17,536 nucleotides of DNA from Vicinamibacteria bacterium. Its GTDB lineage: Bacteria; Acidobacteriota; Vicinamibacteria; Fen-336; JAGNNV01. Position numbers and translations under genes: made by a program. The stretch spans positions 1 through 17,536 of the forward strand of contig JAENWE010000190.1 in NCBI GenBank assembly GCA_016650185.1, in the 5' to 3' direction. How positions within the stretch are numbered: the stretch's first letter is position 1; every line of letters starts with the position of its first letter. The notes beneath the pieces are model-generated. The model was not told the DNA's origin, made no database searches, and worked only from the letters and a program-made list of their open reading frames with translations. Shown piece by piece: positions 1 through 6,741 of the stretch.

Positions 1-1267
1 AGACACCGGTCATGGCGTGCGCCGATGGGACGCCGGCCATGACCGCTCGCGCCGCGTCAAGGGGCGCCGCCACTCTTGCCGCCAGGGTCGGGAGATCCAG
101 GCCCAACGGTCCGGCCTCTTTCAGAAAGCGACCGGTCGTCTCAGTATCAGTTTCGTTCTCGATAATCTGGAGCGCTGCCATCTCCGCCCGACGTCTCGGT
201 CGCGGCATCGTGTCCAACACGCGCGCGCCACCAATGGTGTCCACCGGCGAATATCGGCGAAGCACGATGCGATCGCCGCGTCCGAGCGCAACCGGAGACT
301 CAAGCCGTATCTCGGCCACGGTTCGCCCGCCCTTGGGGAGCTCCGCCTCGGTGAATCGCACTCGACCCAGCGCTTCGGCGCTCGCGGCGTGGACGTGAAC
401 TCGCGCTCCATGCTTCAGGGTGAAACCGTCCAGGAGTTGTAGTGCCACGTGCGCCACCCGCGTGCTCCGCAGCGTCCCCTCGCGCACCAGGACATCGCCT
501 CGGCTCAGGTCCTCCACCAGCACCCCGGCCAGGTTCATCGCGGTCCGCTCGCCGGACACCGCGCAGTCGACCTGAGCGCCGTGCACCTGCAGGCCGCGTA
601 CCCGGGCTCGCTTCCCGCCGGGCAGGGCGATCAGTTCTTCCCCCACTTTCACCTGGCCGCCCGCCAATGTCCCCGTGACCACGGTGCCAAAGCCTCGAAG
701 GGTGAAGACGCGATCGATGGGAAGTCGCAGCAGGCCCGAACGGGCGCGGGCCTGAGTCTGTAACGCAAGAGAGAGGAGAGCCCTCGAAAGGTCGTCGAGG
801 CCCTGGCCGGTGCGACCCGAGACCCGGACGATCTGCGCGCCTTCCAGGAACGAACCCCTCACCAGATCGCGAGCATCGGCCTCGGCGAGATCCGCCATCG
901 GCTCGTCGGCGACATCCACTTTGGTCAGGGCGATGACGCCCCGCTCGATCCCCAGCAGACGACAGATATGGAAATGCTCGCGCGTCTGCGGCATGACGCC
1001 TTCGGTTGCCGCGATCACCAGCAGAACGGCATCGATGCCGCTCACTCCGGCCAGCATGTTGCGGACGAACTTCTCGTGCCCGGGCACGTCGATGAAAGAC
1101 GCCACCACCTCGCTCGAAAGCGGGGCATGCGCGAAGCCCAGGTCGATGGTGATCCCGCGCTCCTTCTCCTCCTTCAGGCGATCCGGATCGGTCCCGGTGA
1201 GGGCCTTGACCAGAGTGCTCTTGCCGTGGTCGATGTGGCCCGCGGTTCCGACGATGAAGCTGCGCAT
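1..1267 (-). CDS. selB: Selenocysteine-specific elongation factor SelB (C-terminus cut by window edge)
   Basis: SelB is the GTPase that delivers selenocysteinyl-tRNA to UGA codons followed by a SECIS hairpin. The visible 422 residues begin MRSFIVGTAGHIDHGKST, with the P-loop at residues 7-18, the SelB-typical TDPDRLKEEKERGIT switch region, DVPGHEKF (G3) near 60-67 and TKVD (G4) near 115-118. Domain 2 follows, with RVFTLRGFGTVVTGTL, a strong SelB/EF-Tu signature, then domain 3. The frame stays open to base 2. SelB proteins are usually about 600-640 residues, so most of the winged-helix mRNA-binding part lies outside the window. It is the last visible gene of the minus-strand cluster, 58 nt after rlmB. 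No Shine-Dalgarno sequence precedes the ATG; the start was chosen because the family begins immediately before the P-loop. No selA, selD or selC is visible here. Confidence 0.95.
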   Translation of the reverse strand, partial: MRSFIVGTAGHIDHGKSTLVKALTGTDPDRLKEEKERGITIDLGFAHAPLSSEVVASFIDVPGHEKFVRNMLAGVSGIDAVLLVIAATEGVMPQTREHFHICRLLGIERGVIALTKVDVADEPMADLAEADARDLVRGSFLEGAQIVRVSGRTGQGLDDLSRALLSLALQTQARARSGLLRLPIDRVFTLRGFGTVVTGTLAGGQVKVGEELIALPGGKRARVRGLQVHGAQVDCAVSGERTAMNLAGVLVEDLSRGDVLVREGTLRSTRVAHVALQLLDGFTLKHGARVHVHAASAEALGRVRFTEAELPKGGRTVAEIRLESPVALGRGDRIVLRRYSPVDTIGGARVLDTMPRPRRRAEMAALQIIENETDTETTGRFLKEAGPLGLDLPTLAARVAAPLDAARAVMAGVPSAHAMTGV

Positions 1268-1325
1268 GATGGGAGGCCCTGGAGGATAAGGCCTCGGATC
1301 TGACTGAGATCGGATGATGTCTCTT
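1268..1325 (-). promoter_or_regulatory. rlmB-selB gap with two adjacent inverted repeats in the selB leader
   Basis: The 58-nt gap holds two small stem-loops. One has a 6-bp perfect stem (1273-1278 with 1290-1295, GAGGCC/GGCCTC, 11-nt loop) ending 5 nt before the selB ATG. The other has a 5-bp perfect stem (1297-1301 with 1307-1311, 5-nt loop). On the coding strand the region before the ATG reads CCTCC and contains no Shine-Dalgarno-like purine tract. A structured, SD-less leader would suit translational control of selB, but the loops do not match the G-rich apical loop of a bacterial SECIS element. Function is inferred. Confidence 0.35.
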
Positions 1326-3587
1326 CTAGTCCGAGCCTCCCGACGAGCCGGAGTTCCCACCGTCGCCGCCTCCGCCGCCCGAGCTGGAACCGTCGCCGCC
1401 GCCACCACCGCCTCCGTTGGATCCGCCATCCGAGCCGCCCTGCGACGGCCCATTGTTCGGACCTCCGCCAGAGCCACCGGGCCCCCGGCGTCCGCGACGA
1501 CGGCGTCGCCGACGGTCGCGATCGCGCCGGCTCTGCTCGGAACCGCCTCCACCTTCGCGCGGTCCTCGCTCTCCTGCGGGACGGGGCTCGCCGCCAGCGG
1601 CATTGCCGCCGTCCTGCGACTCGGGGCGTGACCCGCGGTCGCTCTGTGCGTCGGGACCGCGCTCACCGCGCGGCTCCTGACCCTCGCGCGGCTGGCCCTG
1701 GGGTTGGCTCGGGTCGCCTGGCCGCCTTTCCGCGCCGTTCCGACCTCGACCGCTGCGACGACGACGATTGCGACGCTTGTTTCCGGCAGGACGGTTCGGA
1801 TCGCGAGGCTGATCCGAACCTTGCTGCGGCGGGCCGTTCTGCGCGACCGTGCCATCTGCAGGAGCCGCATCATCGGGGCGCGGACCGTCGTTGGGCCGGG
1901 TGTTCTCGCGGCCGTTTTGCGGATCTCCAACCCGTCCGTCCTGCGGGGGTCGCGGTCCCCGGGTCTGATCTCGACCGCGTCGCGCCTGCTGCTGCGGACG
2001 CGGCTGATCGCGGCCGGAAGACTGCGGCGGCTGGGCCTGCGGCTTGGCTCCCGGGGGCGGCGCGCCAGCTTGCGGCTTGCGCTTCTTCTTTCTGTCGTTG
2101 GGTCTCCCGGGACGACGGCCGTTGTTGCCAGACCGACGCTCACCCTCACGACGCGGACGGTGGGCGTGCAGCTCTTTTTCGGAGCCCCACGTGACTTCGC
2201 CACCGCCGGAATTGTCTTCCGGCATGAAGGGCGTGGCTAGATCCGAGGCTTCGTCACCCTGGTCTTCATCTTCATCTCCATCGGCATCATCTCCATCGGC
2301 ATCATCTCCATCGGCATCATCTCCATCGTCATCGTCGTCTTCTTCGTCGTCGTCTTCGTCCTCTTCGTCGCCGTCTACTTCGTCACCGTCGTCATCTTCT
2401 TCGCCCTCTCCCTCTTCGCCGTCATCATCGTCGTCGTCATCGCCGTCTTCATCATCGTCTTCGCTGTCTTCGTCATCGTCGTCGTCCGCGTCGTCATCAC
2501 CTTCGCCGCTGCCGGTCTTATCGGCCCCGTCTCCGTCGTGGTCATCGTCATCATCGTCATTGTCGTCGCCGATCGGACCAGTTCCCAAAACCGCCGGGGA
2601 TAAGGGATCGGCCACGATCTCCTCCAAGGAGGCCTCTTTGACGAGGGTCTCGGGCGCAGCAGCGCCCTCGGGCAACAACTGCGGGGTGACCCCGGGGATG
2701 GCGATCGAGACCGGCGCCGGAGGCGCGGCGGCGAGCGACGCAATGGCCGCGGCCCGGCGACGCGCTCCCGGATCGTCCTCACGGTCCTCGGGCGGCGGGC
2801 CGATGACCACCGGCTTCTTGGCCACCAAGGCGCGCGGCGGAATGGGGCGGGCCATGGTGGGCACGGTGCCGCGCTGCCGGACCGCTTCGTACAACGCGAT
2901 GCCCGCGGCCACGGAGACGTTGAGCGAAGAAACCTGGCCGAAGACGGGCAGAGAGACCACGTGATCACAGTGCTCCTTGACCAGGCGACGGATTCCCTTC
3001 CCCTCGCCGCCGAGCACGAGCACGATCGGGCGCTTGTAGTCGATGGCGTCCCAGCGCTCTTTGCCGGAACCGTCGAATCCCACGATCCAGAAACCCTTGG
3101 CCTTGAGAGACTCCAGAGTCTGGACCACGTTGCCGATCCTGGCGATCTTGACGCTCTCCAGCGCTCCGGCGGCGGTTCGGGAGGCGGCATCCGAGAGCGA
3201 CGCGGTATGCCGGTCGGGAAGAATCACTCCGTCCGCGCCCGAAGCATCGACGCTGCGAATGATGGCTCCGAGATTGCGTGGGTCCTCGACGCCGTCGAGC
3301 AGCATGAACAGGGCGGGAGTGCGCGCGCTCTTCTGCAGCTCTTCGAGAGTGAGCAGGCCCTTCTCGGCCACGATGGCGAGAACGCCCTGATGTCGCTCAC
3401 CGTCGGCGGCCCGGTCGAGGGCCTCACGCGGTTCGAAGCGGAGGGGCACGCCCCGTTCGCTGGCCTTGCGGATCACCTCCAGAATTCGCTTGTTGCGAAC
3501 TCCCTTGGTGACCACGACACGTTCGATGGTTCTCGATCCAGCGGCCAGCGCTTCGAGAACGGGATGAATTCCGCAGACTATGGGCAT
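1326..3587 (-). CDS. rlmB: 23S rRNA 2'-O-methyltransferase RlmB (SpoU/TrmH family) with a giant disordered C-terminal tail
   Basis: RlmB methylates the ribose of G2251 in the 23S rRNA peptidyl-transferase loop using SAM. Residues 1-240 are a complete SpoU enzyme: N-terminal substrate-binding domain (CGIHPVLEAL), motif 1 NLGAIIRSVDASGADG (105-120), motif 2 VLGGEGKGI (191-199) and motif 3 SSLNVSVAAGIALYE (220-234), which form the trefoil-knot SAM site. Typical RlmB ends near residue 245; this protein runs to 753. The tail has a Pro/Ala linker (about 241-340), an acidic block (341-446, 77 of 106 residues Asp or Glu), an Arg/Gln/Pro/Gly-rich basic block (about 476-702) and a Gly/Ser-rich end (703-753). 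AAGGA lies 8 nt before the ATG, supporting the start. It follows ispDF by 42 nt. The enzyme call is firm; the tail's role is unknown, perhaps RNA or ribosome binding. Confidence 0.93.
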   Translation of the reverse strand: MPIVCGIHPVLEALAAGSRTIERVVVTKGVRNKRILEVIRKASERGVPLRFEPREALDRAADGERHQGVLAIVAEKGLLTLEELQKSARTPALFMLLDGVEDPRNLGAIIRSVDASGADGVILPDRHTASLSDAASRTAAGALESVKIARIGNVVQTLESLKAKGFWIVGFDGSGKERWDAIDYKRPIVLVLGGEGKGIRRLVKEHCDHVVSLPVFGQVSSLNVSVAAGIALYEAVRQRGTVPTMARPIPPRALVAKKPVVIGPPPEDREDDPGARRRAAAIASLAAAPPAPVSIAIPGVTPQLLPEGAAAPETLVKEASLEEIVADPLSPAVLGTGPIGDDNDDDDDDHDGDGADKTGSGEGDDDADDDDDEDSEDDDEDGDDDDDDDGEEGEGEEDDDGDEVDGDEEDEDDDEEDDDDDGDDADGDDADGDDADGDEDEDQGDEASDLATPFMPEDNSGGGEVTWGSEKELHAHRPRREGERRSGNNGRRPGRPNDRKKKRKPQAGAPPPGAKPQAQPPQSSGRDQPRPQQQARRGRDQTRGPRPPQDGRVGDPQNGRENTRPNDGPRPDDAAPADGTVAQNGPPQQGSDQPRDPNRPAGNKRRNRRRRSGRGRNGAERRPGDPSQPQGQPREGQEPRGERGPDAQSDRGSRPESQDGGNAAGGEPRPAGERGPREGGGGSEQSRRDRDRRRRRRRGRRGPGGSGGGPNNGPSQGGSDGGSNGGGGGGGDGSSSGGGGGDGGNSGSSGGSD
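2274..2328 (-). repeat. 15-bp in-frame tandem repeat in the rlmB acidic tract
   Basis: The plus-strand unit ATCTCCATCGGCATC occurs as three exact copies (2274-2288, 2289-2303, 2304-2318) followed by 10 bases of a fourth. It encodes repeating D-D-A-D-G near residues 423-438 of the RlmB tail. The perfect copies suggest recent slippage expansion, so the tail length may vary between strains. Confidence 0.85.
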
Positions 3588-3629
3588 TCGAAAAGTCCTT
3601 TTAGGGAGCGGTCGGCGTTTCGAGCCGAC

Positions 3630-4778
3630 TCATGAGCGCAAAAGCAAAGCCAGGACCTGGGCGGCGATTCCTTCGCCGCGACCGATGGCCCCGAGCGTAT
3701 CGGCGCTCTTGACCTTGATGGAGACCTGGCCCGGCTCCACCTGGAGCAGGGAGGCGATGTTGTCTTTCATCGCCATAAGGTGTCCGGAAAGACGCGGCCG
3801 CTCGGCAATGAGCGTGGCGTCCACGTTGACAATGGAAAGATGAGCGCGGGCGAGGCGAACCATCACCTCGCTCACAAAGCGGGATGAGGGTGCGCCTCGG
3901 AGAGACCGGTCGCTGCTGGGAAAGAGCGAGCCGATTTCGCCAAGGCCCGAGGCGCCGAGGAGCGCGTCGCACAGCGCATGCAACAAGACGTCGCCGTCCG
4001 AGTGACCTTCAAGACCGACGGCTGCGGGCACGTGGACGCCGCCCAGCATCAGGCGTTTTCTCGGCACGAGGCGATGGATGTCGAACCCCTGCCCCACGCG
4101 CGTGAGCGGCTGAGCGGGGGCGAGCAAAAGACGGGCCCGATCGAGGTCGTCCTTCGTGGTGATCTTGAAGTTCCTGGGCGAGCCTTCGACCGCGGCTACC
4201 GGGTGCGACTGGCGCTCCATGGCCATGGCCTCGTCGGTCAGGGCGACCCCGGCGCGAGCGGCGCGCGCGTATGCCCCCATCAGGGCGGCGCGGTCGAAGC
4301 CCTGCGGCGTCTGCGCGGCGCCCAGGGAGTCGCGATTGACGGTCTCGCCAATGCGGTCACCCTGGATGAGTTTGATGGTGTCGACCACCGGGGCGATAGG
4401 AATGGCCGCGCCATGGGTGCGCACGCCCTGGATCACACGGGCGATGACGTCTGCATCCACAAACGGCCTTGCCGCATCGTGAACGAGAACGACGCGATCC
4501 CGTGGCGCGGTCTTTCGCAGGCCGGCGCGCACCGACTCCTGGCGAGTGTCTCCGCCTGGGACCACGGCGCGCAGCTTGCCGGTCGAGGCCGCCTCGGCCC
4601 TGGCCTGGTCTTCAAAGCCGGGAGGCGCCACCACGATGAGTGCCCCAATTTCGCCGCTCCTCGCGAGAGCCTCGGCGCTTCGTCGCAGAAGGGACTTGCC
4701 GGCGATGTCGATGAAGGCCTTGGGCGTCTCGCCTCCGAGCCTTTCGCCGCGGCCGGCGGCGACGATGATCGCCACCAC
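3630..4778 (-). CDS. ispDF: Bifunctional IspD/IspF: MEP cytidylyltransferase and MEcPP synthase
   Basis: The fusion carries out two steps of the non-mevalonate (MEP) isoprenoid pathway: CTP-dependent cytidylylation of MEP, and cyclisation of CDP-ME 2-phosphate to MEcPP. IspD spans about residues 1-222: AIIVAAGRGERLGGETPK is the CTP-binding loop, followed by VHDAARPF (99-106) and TDEAMAMERQ (181-190). IspF starts at RVGQGFDIH (227-235), with metal ligands D233, H235 and H267, HSDGD at 259-263 and GRGEGI at 366-371. Total length of 382 residues is normal for IspDF. GTG at 4778 is chosen because homology starts there; a GTG at 4865, only 5 nt after the upstream stop, would add 29 Arg/Pro-rich residues and remains possible. 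In the IspF segment usually reading KATTTEKLG, this protein has KVKSADTLG. Confidence 0.93.
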   Translation of the reverse strand: MVAIIVAAGRGERLGGETPKAFIDIAGKSLLRRSAEALARSGEIGALIVVAPPGFEDQARAEAASTGKLRAVVPGGDTRQESVRAGLRKTAPRDRVVLVHDAARPFVDADVIARVIQGVRTHGAAIPIAPVVDTIKLIQGDRIGETVNRDSLGAAQTPQGFDRAALMGAYARAARAGVALTDEAMAMERQSHPVAAVEGSPRNFKITTKDDLDRARLLLAPAQPLTRVGQGFDIHRLVPRKRLMLGGVHVPAAVGLEGHSDGDVLLHALCDALLGASGLGEIGSLFPSSDRSLRGAPSSRFVSEVMVRLARAHLSIVNVDATLIAERPRLSGHLMAMKDNIASLLQVEPGQVSIKVKSADTLGAIGRGEGIAAQVLALLLRS

Positions 4779-4870
4779 TCCCGGCGTTCTCAGGGGCGCC
4801 GGGGGTCGACGAGCCCGTCTTGCGCTAAGAAGCGGCGCCCGGCGCGACGGTCGAGTCTGGACCACGGGGA

Positions 4871-5764
4871 TTACGTCAGTCCCGCGGCGCGCTCCAGCAC
4901 TTTTGCGACTCCGATGATGTCGTCCTGACCGAAACCTTGATCTCGGGCCGCCTGGCAGACGTCCCGTATGGCGACGAGGCCGGGCATGGGAGCGGCCAGT
5001 GCGGTCGCCTCCTGAAGCATGAGATTCTGGTCCTTGACGAGAAGATCGATCGAAAAATGCTGGTCGAAGTCGCGCTTGATAAGCGCGGCGCCCTTGAATG
5101 TGTAGTACGGCGAGGCGAAGCCCGAGGCCATCACCACTTCGAGAACCTTTTCGAGCGGAATGTCGGCCTTGTTCGCGAGAACGGAAGTTTCCGCGAGAGC
5201 TTCGAGCATGAACGAGATGTAGGTGTTGCCGAGGAGCTTCACGAACGATGCGGAGCCCATCGGGCCGCAGTGGATCGCCTTGGAGCCGATCACCTGCAAC
5301 AACGGCAGCAGTTCGGCGTACACGTCCTTCGAACCGCCGATCATGAGAAGAAGAGATGCGTTCTGGGCGCCGTTTTTCGAGCCCGTGACCGGGGCCTCGA
5401 GCATGGCCGCACCCTTGGCCGACAGCGCGGCGTCGACCTTCTTTGCGAGATCGGGCGAAATGGTCGAGGTTTCCACGTAGCGGAAACCAGGGCGAGCCCC
5501 ATGAACCAGACCGTCTTCGGCGAAGATCAGCCTCTCCACCGCGGCGGGATCGCTGACGCAACAGAAGACCACATCGCTCGCCTCGGCCAGATCCTTCGGA
5601 GTCGCGGCCACCGAGGCGCCGCGCGCGCGCATGGCCTCGCACTTCTCAGGCGTGCGATTCCAGACCGTGAGCGCATATCCCTTTTCAAGAAAGTGCGGGG
5701 CCATGCGAATACCCATCAGGCCAAGGCCGGCGAAGCCGATGCGGGGTTTGGAGCCGGATGTCAT
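4871..5764 (-). CDS. NAD(P)-dependent beta-hydroxyacid dehydrogenase (3-hydroxyisobutyrate dehydrogenase / GLYR family)
   Basis: This is a 297-residue member of the family that oxidises beta-hydroxyacids or reduces glyoxylate and succinic semialdehyde. The N-terminal Rossmann domain shows IGFAGLGLMGIRMA (9-22). WNRTPEK at 35-41 places Arg after the second strand, as in NADP-preferring members. The substrate loop EAPVTGSKNGA lies at 123-133, the catalytic lysine is K176 in SASFVKLLGN, and VKDQNL (243-248) is the second conserved Lys-Asp motif. The all-helical C-terminal domain is complete. The TGSKNGA form resembles glyoxylate/succinic semialdehyde reductases more than 3-hydroxyisobutyrate dehydrogenase, but the substrate cannot be fixed from sequence. 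It sits between cmk (50-nt gap) and ispDF with no obvious pathway link to either. Its TAA stop lies 92 nt before the chosen ispDF start. Confidence 0.88.
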   Translation of the reverse strand: MTSGSKPRIGFAGLGLMGIRMAPHFLEKGYALTVWNRTPEKCEAMRARGASVAATPKDLAEASDVVFCCVSDPAAVERLIFAEDGLVHGARPGFRYVETSTISPDLAKKVDAALSAKGAAMLEAPVTGSKNGAQNASLLLMIGGSKDVYAELLPLLQVIGSKAIHCGPMGSASFVKLLGNTYISFMLEALAETSVLANKADIPLEKVLEVVMASGFASPYYTFKGAALIKRDFDQHFSIDLLVKDQNLMLQEATALAAPMPGLVAIRDVCQAARDQGFGQDDIIGVAKVLERAAGLT

Positions 5765-5814
5765 GCCAGACGGAGATTACCTTGATGTCGGGGACGCTGC
5801 ACAAAGAGGAGCGA

Positions 5815-6510
5815 TCAATCCGGGCGGTCCGCGCTGATGCGGGTACGCACCAAACCGACCAGGCGCGCGAGGACTTCCTTCGGGGACATCATCGTGGTGT
5901 CGATCACGATCGCGTCTTCGCAGCGAACCAGAGGCGAGTCGCTTCGGGTCATGTCCTGATGGTCGCGCGCCCTCAGGTCTTCAAGGATGGCTTCGAGGGA
6001 GGCCTCCCGGCCCTTCGCGCGCAGTTCATCAAAGCGGCGCTGTGCTCGTTTTTCGGGCGCGGCGTCAAGATAGAACTTCACTTCCGCGTTCGGGAAGACG
6101 ACACTTCCGATGTCGCGCCCGTCCAGGGCCACCCCGCCCTCGCGGCCGAGATCCTGCTGGCGGCGCACCAGTTCGCGACGCACCGCGCCGATCTTGGCGA
6201 CTTCTGATGCGGCTCTGGTGGCCTCCCGGCTCCGGATCTCCTCGGTCACGTCCCGACCGTCGAGGAGAACACGCTTCCCGGTTTCATCGAAGGATATGAA
6301 GGCGGCCGCGGCTGCCCGAGCCAGAGCCTCGGCGTCGTCCAGGGGGATATTCTGCTCGAGCGCGCGCACGGCCAGCGCCCGGTACATGGCGCCGGTGTCC
6401 AGATAGGTGTACCCGAACTCTTCGGCCAGGGCGCGCCCGATGGTGGACTTTCCCGCGCCCGACGGCCCGTCGATGGCGATGACCAGGCCCTTTTCGCGTC
6501 CGCTGGTCAC
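5815..6510 (-). CDS. cmk: Cytidylate kinase
   Basis: Phosphorylates CMP and dCMP with ATP in the cytoplasm for pyrimidine nucleotide supply. The 231-residue product has the P-loop IDGPSGAGKST (13-23), YLDTGAMYRA (36-45), which contacts the nucleotide as in bacterial Cmk, DGRDIGSVVFPNA with the LID region after it, and the family's DSPLVR segment followed by IDTT near the C-terminus. The length matches the family. The start is a GTG at 6510; GGGAGG lies 6 nt upstream, and the homology begins a few residues later, so this start is well supported. A 7-bp inverted repeat encloses that ribosome binding site. In many bacteria cmk lies between aroA and ispH or rpsA; here it follows rluB after a 231-nt gap and is followed by a dehydrogenase gene. 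Confidence 0.95.
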   Translation of the reverse strand: MTSGREKGLVIAIDGPSGAGKSTIGRALAEEFGYTYLDTGAMYRALAVRALEQNIPLDDAEALARAAAAAFISFDETGKRVLLDGRDVTEEIRSREATRAASEVAKIGAVRRELVRRQQDLGREGGVALDGRDIGSVVFPNAEVKFYLDAAPEKRAQRRFDELRAKGREASLEAILEDLRARDHQDMTRSDSPLVRCEDAIVIDTTMMSPKEVLARLVGLVRTRISADRPD

Positions 6511-6538
6511 GCCCCGCCTCCCTCATCGCGAGCGGGGC
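6511..6538 (-). promoter_or_regulatory. Hairpin enclosing the cmk ribosome binding site
   Basis: A perfect 7-bp GC-only inverted repeat (GCCCCGC at 6511-6517, GCGGGGC at 6532-6538) has a 14-nt loop. Its arm at 6511-6517 directly abuts the GTG start of cmk. The Shine-Dalgarno GGGAGG (6522-6517 on the coding strand) lies in the loop and stem edge. Such a fold would restrict ribosome access; regulation is inferred only. Confidence 0.4.
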
Positions 6539-6577
6539 CCGGCCCGCGCCCATGACGATCCTTGAGAAACCCACCAC

Positions 6578-6681
6578 CGTCGTCGCGAAGGACCCGTCCT
6601 GTTTTCGTGGACTGAAGCAATCTCGCCGTCCTGCCGAGACTGCTTCGTCCCATCCATTCCGACGGGGTCCTTGCAGTGACG
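6578..6681. repeat. Long imperfect palindrome, REP/MITE-like intergenic element
   Basis: An inner near-perfect 12-bp inverted repeat (6614-6625, GAAGCAATCTCG, with 6635-6646, CGAGACTGCTTC; one mismatch; 9-nt loop) lies inside an outer imperfect 21-nt pair (6578-6598 with 6661-6681, sharing AAGGACCC and CGTC ends). Spacers of 15 and 14 nt separate inner and outer arms, so the whole 104 bases can fold into one hairpin. The inner arm and the outer TGCAGTGACG end resemble a palindrome common in environmental bacterial genomes, written roughly as TCATTGCGAG...GAAGCAATCTC; this resemblance is from memory. It lies between rluB and cmk and carries no plausible gene. The rest of the 6511-6741 gap shows only the cmk leader hairpin. 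Confidence 0.65.
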
Positions 6682-6741
6682 GAAAAACGGTGACGGCCGA
6701 AACGACGTTCGCCTATTCCCGGCGTCACAGGCCTGCACACT

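Noticed and set aside
2044..2964. Plus-strand frame of 306 codons encoding a long serine/proline-rich protein
   Set aside because: It is the complement of the RlmB acidic tract: Asp/Glu codons read backwards give Ser-rich sequence. The minus-strand frame has full SpoU motifs.
4866..5642. Upstream extension of the ispDF frame to 670 residues
   Set aside because: The extra part runs through the dehydrogenase gene in another frame, is Arg/Gly-rich and has no homology; IspD begins near 4778.
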